A stretch of DNA of 64,000 nt from Atriophallophorus winterbourni (GCA_013407085.1 JACCGJ010013190.1:1-64000), one strand, 5' to 3'; shown: positions 50,455 to 63,159, numbered from the stretch's first letter. Numbers and translations: made by a program. The notes: generated by a model from the letters alone, not told the origin.

Positions 50455-50815
50455 TAAGTGCATATAAATAGGTGGGGACAATACCAGGGAGAGCTTCCAT
50501 ATAGTCGTCAAGTATCTCTTTGAATATAGTCAAACTGCTGGAGTTTATCAACTTGGCATGCAGGAAATTCCAACCAAAACAATCACACACCGAATAGAAA
50601 TACTTGCGGCAGTTTGTGTGCGGTATTTCCTGCTTACAACCATGACCTCGGATGTCGCTAGCAGTCCAGAGTCGGAATAAATTAACCGAGGGCTGGGAAA
50701 CAATAGTAAGGACTTTATACACAAGGATGTGATTGCCTCGTATGTGAAAGCCTCCTCAGGTCCACTCGTCTGATGCACTCAAATATGGCAATCGTTTGAG
50801 GTATACCTTGCATCG
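50455..50815 (-). pseudogene. CR1 ORF2 C-terminal fragment, minus strand
   Basis: KVLTIVSQPSVNLFRLW, GHGCKQEIPHTNCRKYFYSVCDCFGWNFL and SSSLTIFKEILDDYMEALPG follow the CR1 order closely. They resemble the copy at 51600-52224 (SNSRGHDCKFSIPLTKRNCRR). A frameshift lies near 50720. Confidence 0.82.
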
Positions 50816-50889
50816 GGGATTAACAATAACGGGCAATGCGCTGTTCGCGCAAATATTGCAATCGCTCAGTGAACGTCACTCGCATCTGC

Positions 50890-51590
50890 GTGAAAATGAC
50901 AATTTACCGAATGAATGAATATCACAATGTCTGTACAGTGAACGATAATCACATTCAGCCTTGCGATCGTTATTGACTGATGCTCAATCGATAGTTCGTA
51001 CACTGCCTATACTACATCTCCCGTCTTTGAAAATAGCGACCACATACAACGATTGAATGATAGCTAGGGTATCGTGGGTTCACAGTTAAACGATTGATCG
51101 TTTGCTTGATTCTGGTGTCATAAACAGCAGGTTTCAGGTGGCTTGTTACTGGGTGGCTCTGGAGAATAATGGGTCACTGTTTGGTGAGGGTTCCGTATTA
51201 TGTGCTGTGGTGATCGGCATGACGTATCAACGTCTTGGCTATTCCTCGTAGCATCACGTGCATCTGTTTGTGTCGTATGTTCTGCGCATAAACTTGATCC
51301 TAAATATGAACTAGTTTCTCGCTCCCATCACGGTGTTTGTTCAGCTGAGGTTCAATATTGTAATTGTATTGCTGCTGTTGGCCAGTTATCGGTTTCCTGA
51401 ACGGTCGGTAAGCGTAATCGTGATCAATACTTTTCACACGGATAATCACATGATTGCTCTCGTGAAAGTGCTCACGATTCCTGTCTGTCGAAATTCAGAC
51501 ATGACAACACTGGGGTCTTTCGTCGTATTCTGTTGCCAGTTATTTTTTATGCTGATTCTCCTGGTGAATTGATTAGCGGCGGATATTTGG
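50890..51590 (+). repeat. Repeat R-X, copy 2, left part
   Basis: It aligns with 37355-38029 and its continuation. It begins with the direct-repeat block CCGAATGAATGAATATCACA at 50907. It is interrupted at 51591 by a CR1 copy and continues at 52225. A diverged second direct repeat lies at 52295-52394. Confidence 0.6.
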
Positions 51591-52224
51591 ACGTATTTAC
51601 CCGGGGTGTCTTCCTCTCATGATGAACACATATATACACCCGGTTCTAGACTATGCCGCACAAGCCTGGACACCATGGCTCCAAAAAGACATCTTACTCC
51701 TGGATCGCATATACCGGATAGCTTCTAAGCTTGTCATTGGACTCGAAAATATGTCATTCGCCGGGCGAGTCAAACGACTAGAGCTGAGGACACTTGCACA
51801 AAGGAGAATGCGGGGTGATCTCATCCTCGCATACAAAATATTTACTACCGTTTCCCACCCCCTTGGCGTATTATTCCGCCTACGAACTTTCAGCAATAGC
51901 CGTGGCCATGATTGCAAGTTTTCAATACCACTTACCAAACGGAACTGCCGGAGATATTTTTATTCGGTACGTGTGTGCTTTGCTTGGAATTCCCTACCTT
52001 CCGATTTGGTAAGCTCAAGCAGTGTTCCTATATTCAAATCGAAACATGACGATTATATGAGAGCTAATCCGAATTTTGCCCCCAACTATTATTAAACTAT
52101 CATCGTCCCATTGATTTTGATTTTATTTATACATATATACATTTGTACCTATAGTTCCACTCTGTGGTTATTGTAAAGTTAATTGCTTTTCCAACCATAA
52201 ATCTTGAATCTTAAATCTTGAATC
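51591..52224 (+). mobile_element. CR1 3' end nested in repeat R-X
   Basis: 5'-truncated CR1 with an open C-terminal frame and an intact 3' end (GTGGTTATTGTAAAGTTAATT, GCTTTTCCAACC, ATCTTGAATCTTAAATCTTG tail at 52200-52224). Confidence 0.88.
51619..52095 (+). pseudogene. CR1 ORF2 C-terminus (158 codons, open)
   Basis: MMNTYIHPVLDYAAQAWTPW, LLDRIYRIASKLVIGL, RRMRGDLILAYKIFTTVSHPL, KRNCRRYFYSVRVCFAWNSLP and IFKSKHDDYM, ending at the family's usual stop. No RT palm is present; the ATG is an internal Met. It would be the best template for reconstructing this subfamily's C-terminus by alignment. Confidence 0.88.
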
Positions 52225-52410
52225 TGCGTCTGAGATTGAAGACAGTGTTTGTTGTGATCTCATCTCAGATTCATGTTATGAACTCTGGTTTTGACCGAAT
52301 CAATGAATATCAAAATGTCCGTATAGTGAACGATAAGCACAGTCTGCACTTGCGATGCACTATCGATGGTTCATTCAGGGTCGATACTACACGGTGATTG
52401 CAAAATCGAT
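52225..52410 (+). repeat. Repeat R-X, copy 2, right part and second direct repeat
   Basis: GATTGAAGACAGTGTTTGTTGTGATCTCA equals 38465-38495 of copy 1. From 52295, CCGAATCAATGAATATCAAA, GTGAACGATAAGCAC and CACTATCGAT repeat the start of R-X (50907-51023) in diverged form. Confidence 0.55.
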
Positions 52411-52929
52411 TATGATCTGGTCTGTTATACACGACTTCATCAGCGCCTGCTATATCATGTGTATTTCTCGGATGACTCGTGATTAGATAAATAATTCCAT
52501 TTTTGAGCAAAACACATAATTAGAATGATCGATAGTTTCTGGGCGTGAGAAAAGTGAAACATAAATAATGCCTGTGGCCAATATCAATCAATGGACGAAA
52601 ATGAATGTCATGGGATATTGATTAAACCGGTACGATCGATGTTGGCCATGATAATCAGAGATCACGAAACAATCGTTTTTGAACGCTTAGTTCGGCATAA
52701 AAATGTTGATATCTATGACATCCACTGTCCACAAAACTGCCCATCAAATTCTTCGTAATACGGTGCGATGAACCGTATAAATAACAGAGAACGCACCATG
52801 AGGCGTGTCGGCAAAACGAGTTTAAATTAAACAATTCAGCATTTTTGAAAAAATATGCACGCAACTTGGGCAATGTTCACGATTAGCTTTTCCTATTTCC
52901 GCGTCTTACTTCCAATGTAATCCGTCACC
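52411..52929. other. No gene recognised
   Basis: Nothing supported. Confidence 0.4.
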
Positions 52930-53612
52930 ATAGGAGCTAGCCGCATGTAGATAGGCTTCGACGTATTTTGGACTTCTTTCCATTGAAACACTTCCCTTGC
53001 TCCTAAATACGTATATTAACCCAGTGATGGATTACTCGGTGCAAGCTTCGGCACCATGGCAACAAAAGAACCTCAATATGCTACAGAGGATATATCATAA
53101 TGCAACTTAAATGGTAGGCCGGCTTATCAACCTCCTTTACGAGGATCGACTGGTGCATCTTAATTTGGATACACTGCCTCTCTCTCAAAGATGCATCCTC
53201 TGGGGCATCAATTTCGTCGCCGGTCAAGCCCGTACTCACCCACTGGCATTTGTTATTCCACATTCGCAACGGAACTGCTGTCTCTTCTTCTATTATGGAA
53301 CTCCCTACCGTCAGATGGTGTACAATCAACAAGTAAAAGGATTTTCAGGAACAAACTGGATATATTTATAAGTGGTAGTTTCACCCTACAACACGTTTAT
53401 ATGATTTAATTAAGCAATCTTACACGATATCGATCCTAACGAATATTTTTTCATCATGCCGAGACGATACATGACATTTTTCTAACTGTTGATATTTCTA
53501 GCGCTCCAATTTGTTCAATATATTGTTTCGCCTCATACGAATGTCCTATTGTGTCGTACAGCTATAAGCTTGTTGTACCAGAAAGTCTTGAATCTTGCAC
53601 CTTGAATCGGTA
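52930..53612 (+). pseudogene. CR1 ORF2 C-terminus and 3' UTR
   Basis: FDVFWTSFH-like sequence, then LLLNTYINPVMDYSVQASAPW in one frame, LQRIYHNAT, LYEDRLVHLNLDTLP and a join to the 3' part (RNCCLFFYY). A deletion removes about 45 bases after 53178 relative to 33450. The tail TCTTGAATCTTGCACC ends near 53612. The subfamily is that of 31420-33860. Confidence 0.82.
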
Positions 53613-54539
53613 AATACACATTGTTTATCTGCCATGGTCTGACAACAGCTCAATGGCAAATAGTTACAAGATAAGCTGATAAGCAATAATACCGCTGCAC
53701 GCAATGTTTCAAGTATACCCCAATAATCGGAGTGGTGGAATAGTGGTGTATGCTCAGAACCCCGTCACGATTAAGGAAACTTGCACGGTGACAAATGTGA
53801 TTGTGAGCATATGCCATCGTGCAACCAACCTTCTAAGTAATTTCCAGAAACTAACGTATTAGGAACGAATCGAACAGCGGAACCTCTTTACCCCATTCAA
53901 AGTAGTGATGTGATGCGTACATAGAAAATATTATCGAGTCCAAATAATCCATCAAAACATGTATTTAACTAGCATGAATCGAGACATACTCGTATCCACT
54001 AAGCTACATTAAAATCTCCCCATTTTCTAGCACCGATGCTTTGATTGTGTAAACACCTATTTAGTTTGGAATTTTCCCTCCTGAAACGTTTGGTGCTAAT
54101 CTCAGAGCCGGAAAATTCAGTCGAAAATTCAGCACAAACGATTTTATCACGATGAGTATTTACCTCGACATCACGTGACATTACATGATGATGAATCTTT
54201 TCATTTTCATTTCCGAATATTTAATATCCCATAGCAACTGTGAATATAGATCTATTTTATACCTGAATTTCGATTTTGAATGGGATATCTTGTAGTTTAA
54301 CCAAAGCTTTGGCACTCTAGCACCTTGTGCTTGCAGTAAATCCTATCACCGTGGCTGCTACGCGATAAAAAATCAAATATAATCGCTAATTCTGCTGACA
54401 TTCGTTGATGAAGCCACTATGATTCCGCTTGGTACACACCATGCCTGATTGTGAAGGTAATCGAAAAAGCCCATCAATACAGTTGTGAACATCAATCAAT
54501 CTTTCGAGGCGACGTTCAAATGACCTTGAACGAAATAAA
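53613..54539. other. No gene recognised
   Basis: One TGACCTTGA nonamer at 54521-54529. Nothing else is supported. Confidence 0.4.
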
Positions 54540-54925
54540 ACTAACTCACTCACTCAGTCCACTCCGTGCCCGTGGGGGCAATGGAGGGAAAAGACCAACA
54601 CCACAAGCCAGTGGTTCCAGTCTGCCGACCTTCGTTTGTATCGTCGGGCAGCGTAATACTGGGGACATGTAGTTCGACGCGTTTCCAACGTTCTGCGCCA
54701 AGTTTCCTTGGGCCGTCACCTTGCGGAAGTCAGTGAATGGCTACCTTCGTATGCGAACTGGGATCCATCCTGCAGACGACCGAACCATCTCCACCGTCGT
54801 CTTTTGACTACGGTAGATACCACCTCCAGACCAGTTTTTCTCAGGAGCTCTTCATTCGAAATGGTGTGTGGCCAAAAAATTCGAAGAATCCATCTCAAGC
54901 ACTTAGTTTGAAACAAGTTCATTCT
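54540..54925 (-). pseudogene. LINE RT C-terminal fragment (unassigned clade)
   Basis: The minus strand reads FQTKCLRWILRIFWPHTISNEELLRKT and KRRRWRWFGR, a block common after the RT in several LINE groups (usual form 'CLRKILxIFWPxxISNEDLL...RKRWRWIGHVLRM'). The tail (AIHWLPQGDGPRK-like) is broken by stops near 54735. The clade cannot be set from this short piece. Confidence 0.75.
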
Positions 54926-55439
54926 GCGTCAATTTAAACGCCCTTGAATATGTGCGAGAACATGCACGAATTTTGACATTTGCATTGATAATATGAAGTC
55001 GGTAATTTTGTAGAGAACTATTGTCCAAATGAATTCTAAAATCTGAGGTCTTTATGTCGTAGACCCGGAAATGTTATCAGACTTCTTACTGACTGAGTTA
55101 GGGATGAAGCAGATTTCCTGCCGTTGGAAATGGTGGTTCTTGCCCGAGGACAGTTATCTTAAAGGGATGCGGTTCAATAACTTTTGATCCGAGACTGGAT
55201 CACATATGTGGATTCAACGAATTTAGCGCACCAAATTTCATTCACAATGACATCGTTACATATTTCAAGTCGTAAAAACCGCATATATGGAAACAAGGTG
55301 ACCTGAACGGAGAGAACGATTTCGTCATGTGTGAGCATTATCATAATTAAAAATAGAATTATTCGAATCATAAACGTTTTGCGTAACTCATACCACTTGG
55401 AAATAAATGGTGAGTTTAAACACCAGAGTTGATAAGAAA

Positions 55440-55600
55440 GGATAGGAAAGAACACAACCCTAACTGAACTGATGTGTTGACTGAATGAATGAATATCACA
55501 ATGTCTGTGCAGTGAATGATAATCACATTAGGTACTTACGTTCGATATTGATTGATGCTCAATCGATAATTCGTTCATTGTTTACATTACAGAATTTCTT
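55440..55600 (+). repeat. Repeat R-X, terminal block, isolated copy
   Basis: AACACAACCCTAACTGAACT, GAATGAATGAATATCACAAT, CAGTGAATGATAATCACATT and GATGCTCAATCGATAATTCG match the starts of both R-X copies. They are not followed by the R-X interior, as in a solo terminal repeat. Confidence 0.55.
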
Positions 55601-58600
55601 CCTGGAGATTTGAGATGTATGCATTGTTTCCAAGCCACTGAATATATTATATGTACTTCTGGCCAAAACTCAATCTTCTTGTCGCATATCTCTGAGATGT
55701 GAGCTGTGTACAATCTTCCAAAACCACCGAGTATGGTCTTTGTAGTGCTGCCCAAACCCCAAGCTTCCTGCTACATATCTGTAACGTAGATTTCCACTAC
55801 AGTGTATGCATGAAACTGGCGTTTCACAGTTTCTATGCCCGTACCACAATCAAACATAAAGTCCACGAGTGTAAGATAGCATAACTGCGTGTAGTCATTA
55901 TTTCTGAAAGTGTGAACCTGTTTGGCTAGCACGATTTTAGGCAAACTGGCGTAAGTAAGTGAAGTCCATCGGTTCTTCGATAGACACCACTCAACGATGT
56001 AATCCTTAAGTTTTCAATCGTCTATCTAGTCGAAAAACTATGGAAACCAATTACCGTGAGGTGAGGTTGACAAACGGCAAAGAGTAAAGTCAGGCGTGTC
56101 ACGTTGTTAGATACTGAGAAACGTAAAGTCTATTTTACCCTGTCAAACTGAAGTGAGCTACCGTTTAACTCCCATATGTCCTCCCAGTAAAAGCATCGTG
56201 GAAACATGCCACAAATAAAAAATGTTACAAACCGATGTATACGTAATCGCCATCCAAATTTAACGATATATACGCCCGAATTAATCAATCACAACACCAT
56301 CGATGAGGTCAGTATTCAATCAAGCGGCGCACCGAAAGGAAGGTCAGTGCAATAAAACACGCGTCATTAAACAAACACGCTCGCACTGAACGCTAATCAC
56401 ACGTGACGAGTCATCAGACGAATTGAAATTACGCACGTGTGTTGATTGCCACAATCGTTGGTCAATCAATTTTTGGTTAATCGATTATTGATCATGTCTC
56501 GATTCCGTTGGTCAAACGGTTACATGTTTGATGAAAAGTTTGCTTGTCTGAACTTTAAGCTTTGAGATTTATGGTTAAACAGTAATTAGCTTTGAAATCA
56601 AAATATAGGTGCAAAATTTACATGCATAAATAATAAGAATTAGTAGACTAAGGTGTTGTCAGTATGTTGAGGTATCTAATCGTCAAATTTGGATTAAAAA
56701 TGTTAAACGCGTAGATTTTACCACATTAGCACTTTGTGGGTTTCAAATAAAGCAGAATCGCAGTGAATAAAAATGTTAGCGGTAGTCATGCTTGAAGTGT
56801 GAAATAACCAGCTTTTCCTCATAGCGACGAATGTTGCTGGTAGTTAAAGGCCGGAATAAATTATCCAAGATGTTGGGAAAAGTGTTAGGTAATTTGAATT
56901 TTAGGATTTGTTCTTTCTTGTATGATTCAGAACCTAGTATATATATGAACCAGTTGTCATAGAATTACCATGCGAGATGAAACATTTCCGAGCATACAAG
57001 AGCTCGGTGCAGTGCAAACACAGCATGCTCAATCAAGTTTACTTGCACACACGTGAAAATGGTTGAGTTTACATTTGTAGTTCTGTATTGGCTCAGTTAT
57101 TTTCATGATCTGGCACTTACAAGGAGGTGCAGCTGGGTTATAACCAGCGACAATATTCATACGTTTCATACATACTACATGGTGCGAAATATATGAGTAG
57201 AATGTGACATTAGGTATAGTGTGCGATCGGTCTGCCTACTCACAATCGATTGACAAGATTGTGTATGACGGTTTTCAATAGTTGGAGATCAAATGACCTT
57301 GATAGAACCGTAGTTGTGAGATATGATAAGACATTCGGATAACGCCGGCGTAGAATTGAGCAAAACTCAGGCATCGAAACCGAGGTTAACTCTCCCGCAA
57401 CTACCGGGATGATGTTGAGAAATGAGTGCACTAATAGTATACCCAGGAGCAGGCTTTGTAAACCAATTGACGGAAGATTTGGGATGCATATATAGGACCG
57501 GAAAGAGGTTCACAATTCAGATTACCGGATGTCGGACAAGCCCTGCTGCAAACTGACTGGCTGAGCGATGAAGCATCGACGTTGCAGAGTAGAACACAAG
57601 GAAATCATTATCGATGGATTTCGTACCGTTCACGCTAGTCACTTCAAGATCGTACGATCGGGATACGCTGGCAACTTTGTTTAAACACACGAATGCATAA
57701 CGAGCATATGAATGGGGTGGGACACACGGAATCGAACAAAATAACAGATTTGAAGACTTTCACTGATGGTTACTGCTCCCAATGAATCTGCCAGCTTCCT
57801 TGTACTTACCACCGTTCGGCCATGAAACGCTGAATTTTTACAACAAAAATGAATGAATGGATTTGACCTTGAAACACTGAATAGCGTTCATTGACGCTGG
57901 GCATGACACAATTGACGCACTCAAAATCCCTTTACTTGGCCAAAATATTGCACGATAAATCCATAAACCAAACTCATTCCGATAGAAACAAATAACCGCC
58001 CCACATCTCTTTTCCGCCACAGTTGTTGACCGATGTGGAAGATCCTATGTAATCAAACAGGTCACTGATGACCGAACGTCCGCAATCAACCATACCAGCT
58101 CGGAGAACAAGTATGACCTACAATGCAGACCCAATTAAGCGGTCAGTTTAAGTGCAAACACTTTTAATCACGGATCATCTTTCGAACATGTTCGGTGAAC
58201 AATTGAGCAATACCTCTAATGTGTGATAAACGGTCGAAGTGGTGCGTCGCTTAATTATGAGCCATTCGATCACGGGGTCGATGGTGTGCCCAGCGTCAAG
58301 CTGAAAAATGGGTACTCCAAGAATAGTGCTGGGAGATGATAAGAAGGATCACCGGTAGCGGTATGCAGTAATTAACCAGACGAAAAGCACCGCTCATATT
58401 AAATCCAGAAGCAAATAAGAGAAAACAAGCGAATCGCTAAACGAAATTCGTTTACCTACAGTTAATACATAATTAACCGATCAACATCGACCGATCGCTT
58501 TTATTGAAAGATCAAAGAAAGTTGCATACTTGCATACTTGTACAAGGGATTGACTCATTTTCAGATTTCATTCCAGCATTTGAAACAACTGACTTGTATC

Positions 58601-59392
58601 GAATCACAAGACTTTTACCGAGGGCGACGATATGCAGAGTCATTCAATAGGTGATACGGTGAGGTTGCCCAATCAAAGATAGATGGCCGAAAGAGAAACT
58701 GGCAGCGAGTCATCAGTTCGTGTCAGCTTTCGGCTGATGACTGATTCCAATTTAATTCGCCACGAATTTGACTGTGCAATACAGACTCTTCATTGATCAT
58801 GAAAACAGAACTCAGCACTCAGTAGAAGCTTTATGTAATGATGACCTAGAAAAAAGCAAGCGAAACGCGACATGGCTAATGAAGTGTACTAACATCCTGA
58901 GAAATTGGCAATTCATTTCCAACATACAACACGTCTCGTGTAAGTTGATTCAACAAACAAGTAAATGTAATCTTTTCACAATAAAATATTCTACTCAAAC
59001 TTTGTTTAAATTGTAATTTATTTTCTCCTGGATGTCAAAGCGTCGTACCGCGGCATGTTGAAAAACGTGCTTCATCTCGAGTTCGCATGGCACACCAAAA
59101 ACCAAAACACTGCGGTCTGATAGCGGAGAAGAACGTGGCCGGAATTCGAGTTATCTTTCAAGGTCACTGCCCTCAGAGATTGCAGCAACCCATCCTGATG
59201 CGCCGTTTAAGCAGGTGAAGCTTTGTCTTGGGAGATGGGTTTCAATTGAAATACATTTGAAGCCAAAGTCCTAGAAATCTAGCCCACGCAACGATGGATT
59301 TCAATTGTGGATTCACACAGCCAACCTGCGTCACACGAAAGCATGCTACCTCCGCGCGACGTTGCCTTCCTTCCGTTTTCAACTCACAATTT
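55601..59392. other. Long stretch without a recognised gene or element
   Basis: No frame above about 80 codons and no transposon motif on either strand. It contains TGACCTTGA/TCAAGGTCA at 57294-57302, 57864-57872 and 59158-59166. This may be unique host sequence such as an intron or intergenic DNA. Confidence 0.45.
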
Positions 59393-59486
59393 ATTCATAG
59401 ATCATATGCAGGTTTCCTAAGTCATTTTGGATAATCACGCCTAAATATTTTTCGGTGGAGGCGGGTTTAATAACAGTTCGACCTAT

Positions 59487-61600
59487 CTAATATTCGTTGT
59501 TCAACTTGCTGTTGAGAGATAATAAGCTGTATTTTGAGGCATTCAGTGGCAATTTGTTATCTAGGTACCAGACATAAATCACGTCGAGATCCCGTTGCAG
59601 GTTCCGTTTGTCGATTGTGGAGTTTATCTTGTCCCAAAGCTTTGCGTCATCAGCGAAAATAAGCACCGGCGACTCTATTATAGTAAGCAAGTCATTCACA
59701 TATATTAGAAACAAGAACAGTCCGAGCACTGATCCTTGGGGGACACCACGGGAAAGTTGAATCGATTCAGATAGCTCAATCTTCACTCGCACGTACATCT
59801 CATACTTTAATCCATGCATGGAGTTTAACATCTAATCCGTAGGTGAGGAGTTTCGACAAGAGCAGTTTATGATTGACACGATCGAAGGCTTTTGAGAAAT
59901 CGATATAAATTACGTCCACGGGGTAGCCAGCATCCAGTAGCTCAGGCCAGGCTTCATTTGCTAGCAGCATGTTTGTCAGGCAAGATCGTTTATTCCTGAG
60001 TATATTGCTGTGCTTCAGAGATTAAGTTATAGATCTCGAGGTGATATCGCAAGGCATCAGCTACGATGGACTCCGTTACTTTAGACAGCACTGATAATAA
60101 AGGCATCGGGCAATAGTTTAACTGATTATTTTCTTTCGCCGCCCATGTAGATCGGACTGAGCAGGGCAGTTTGCCAAGTTTTTGGCACGAAGCTCTGTTC
60201 GAACATTATCTTGAACACGTCATCTGTCGGTATTGCCGATTCAGATGACAGAATATTCAAAAGGTTGGGGTGTATATTGTCTATTCCGGGTGAATCTGTT
60301 TTCTCTTCATTGTCATTAATTTTGTTTTAACAACTTTGGCGGGGATTCCACTTCGTGAGTAATTGGCAGGCTGCAGCTGTTACAGTTCAGGAACTGTCCA
60401 TGTATTGACACTCGCGAGATTATGGATGCAAATTGTTGTCGAAGAACGTTTGGGCAATCTGTAAATGATGTCACTATGCCAGTAGCAGAGGCCAGTGGCA
60501 GTATTCCCATTTTAACACTCCGGAGGTTGTTGACGTGCTTGACGTGCTTTGGGATTCATGACAATTTTTAGACTAGACTGATTTTGTAATGTTTTTTATC
60601 ATTTTGAATAAGGCTGACATAATTATTTCGTAATAAAGTGCAGTTGAACCAATTTAATCGTGATAGATCGTCCAAATACTTATACTATGCCTTGTCATAC
60701 ATTTCGAGTGCTTCTCATATAAGGCTTTTTGGACGCTGCTTGTTGCCTATTATTTTCTAGTTTGATGGAAAATCAATGATGATATGGAGTTGGTGGTGAA
60801 AAGTTTCCCATATTTCCTGAGATGATGTCAGTTCAAAGAAATCCCATCGATTGGCCGTAATAAGAGCTCGAAGCAACTCAGAGTTCATGGTTGTATACGT
60901 TCGTTGAGTATTTCCTGTTGGTTCGTATTGATAAATGTAATCAAATGTCATGACAACATGATCACTCAATCCGAATTTAGTTGTATAAGAAACAGATTCT
61001 GTCATGAGTTCTTCGTTTGTGAATATAGAGTCCAGGCTAGATGGGGGTTGTTAAGATTTAAATCGCGTTGGTTGTTGCACATGGTTGTAAAGAGGGGTGC
61101 GAGTCATTATTTCTTGAAGAAAGCTTTTGAATGAATCGTCACCAGTATTGTGTGTTGCAAGGGTCGGTACATTAAAATCACCAAGCAGGAGCGAACGTGA
61201 TTAAGGGAGCTTCAATGCCAAGCGTATTGCATTGGAAAGAACAGTTTCAGCGGCAAATGATGAAGAATCGAGGTGATAACTGAATGCTAAGAGGCACTTA
61301 CGTTTATCATGCAAGTCAATAAAGCAAAACAATGTATCTGCGGCATCAAGCTGAGGGGAGAAACGTATAGTACAATTAATGCTTTCATGTAAGTAAAGGA
61401 AGACACCGCCACCTTTCGTTGTTCGATCTTTCCTGTAAATCGTCATGTGCGGGATGTTGAGTTCAGAGCCCTGTACAGAATTACTCAACCAGGTTTTTGT
61501 CACTGCAATAAAATGCCAAGACGCCAAGGTCACACGTAAATACAATACAGTAAACTTGCCCAGAAAGCCCTAAGCATTGGAGTAACAGCATGCTAGGAAT
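59487..61600 (-). pseudogene. Divergent CR1-like ORF2 (endonuclease and RT), broken
   Basis: The endonuclease starts CCYSNA near 61570 and continues at 61545 with TKTWLSNSVQGSELNIPHM, KDRTTKGGGVFLYLHE and, after a stop, LLGDFNVPTL near 61190. Then LSDHVVMTFDY lies near 60960. The RT follows with SFVPKTWQTA near 60190, LSPIYMGG, ISISQKPSIVS-type palm remains near 59890, GVPQGSVLGLFLFLIYVNDL near 59740 and FADDAKLW near 59660. At least six frame breaks are visible. Catalytic FADD is intact. Confidence 0.82.
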
Positions 61601-61609
61601 TTGATTTTG

Positions 61610-62306
61610 AAGGCAGATGAAGAACTCATAGTAGTGGATTCTCTGACCCAGAATTGGTCGGATGCATGAGTTTGACTGGGTGGCGAAATCATTCCTGGAG
61701 CATTCATGTTCGTGCGCTTTATGTCGTATAGAGCTCGAATTCGAATTTCAGGAGGCGCCAATTTTCGGCATTGATACCTTGCGCCTCGAGTATTTTATCA
61801 TTCTGATCATCTGTGTTGAATGATATTTTATGAGGAGGAGGCTGTTGCGAGTCCTATTTGAGTTGAAAGCACATGACAAGTGTCGTTATTATGCGATGTT
61901 TATTCAACGAGATTACCACAAATTACCGTGAGATCTTCGATTTTCGCCTGTTAGGGAATTTTGTATTCAAACTCTTCTGTCTTAGCTTATGCACACCCTT
62001 CGGTAAGTTAACACTTCCATTTGTTTGACTACTGGTCTGCTTCGCATAATCTTTGGTCGTACTGAGTCAATGGAAGGGACTTTGATTGATTTTTGGAGCA
62101 AGCAGTGTTTCTGCGGAAGTTTCGGCTTCTCTGTAAGACTTACGCTTCACGTGGGAAAGGACTGCGCTTTGAAATGGCTTCTGCGCTTCCTGACACGCAA
62201 ATGATTGCAAAGCCACTGACGTGTTTTCGAATCGTTTAAGGTTTGTCTCTACAGCGAACATGCGACTTTCCATAATTGAATCAGTTTTCAGCTCTTGATA
62301 AATCAT
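61610..62306 (-). pseudogene. Possible ORF1 remnant of the divergent CR1-like LINE
   Basis: Upstream of the endonuclease, 62306-62067 is open (ELKTDSIMESRMFAVETNLKRF, a possible coiled coil). Later NTDDQNDKILEAQGINAENW is readable across frames. Assignment is by position only. Confidence 0.4.
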
Positions 62307-62320
62307 AAGATAATTTCACT

Positions 62321-63159
62321 CTGTGTGAATTACATATACAACGGATGCCTGGTAATTTGTCATTATTAATAAGAGTCACTGATTCGGATGATAAAGATTT
62401 GTCACCGTTCGCATGAATAGTAATCGGACAACTGTTGGGATTTGTTTACATTCAAGGTTGCTGGGAATTTTGAAACATCATTTGACAACCGCTGAAAATA
62501 TTCAGTCAACTTTTCTTACCACTAATTGCATAACACTGACCTTGAATTCTGTGTTTTAAGTAGCTTAATATTTGCGCCAATCGCATGCTTGGTTCAAATA
62601 TCGGATTTGAAATTCATTCGAATGCGTTGAGATACGAACGGCAAAAGCGCTTAGAATTTATAATGACCTTGAACGAAAACACTTTTCAAGACAGACTTTT
62701 TTCTACCTCATTATCTTCGGCTAACGTACATTTAAAGCGCCAAGCAATAAAACAGCTATGCATACGATGGATAAGCTAAGTTAGAGGACGCAGTCAAGGC
62801 TTGCTTCAATGTTTTATTTCAAGGTCAATCTTCTAGAGTTCGATGAAACACGTGTTCTTGAGGTTAAACTGAATGTTGGCCTCATTCGTCGACATCGACT
62901 ATGGATTTCCATCACAGCGCATGATGGTTTCATGCTCCGATTCGGGATTGGCAATCTTTCCCGCAGCGCTAACACCAATATGCAGTACTCGGCTGATCAA
63001 TGCCAGTAGCACACAGGTGGCATGATCTAAGATCAACAGTCTAGAGCAGTATCTGCTCGATACCATCTTTTAGTTTACAGTGCATCCACAGTGAGCGGTC
63101 AATAGCAAGCAACTCATAGTCTCAATGTCGAAGGCTTTCATTTCTGAACAGAATCCTAA
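62321..63159. other. No gene recognised; cluster of TCAAGGTCA-type nonamers
   Basis: Exact TGACCTTGA/TCAAGGTCA at 62537-62545, 62664-62672 and 62819-62827, with a near match at 61527. This is the extended half-site bound by NR5A/FTZ-F1 and ERR nuclear receptors in other animals. Function here is unproven. Confidence 0.3.

Larger units (their letters stand above)
59393..62320 (-). mobile_element. CR1-like LINE (divergent subfamily), minus strand, nearly full length
   Basis: From a probable ORF1 region (62306-61600) through endonuclease and RT to a 3' end. The 3' end TATGATCTATGAATAAATTG equals the end of the copy nested in Gypsy (25319-26240). About 600 bases of RT thumb, C-terminus and UTR are missing at 59417, where GCAGG joins TTTCCTAAGTC. 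Confidence 0.82.
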
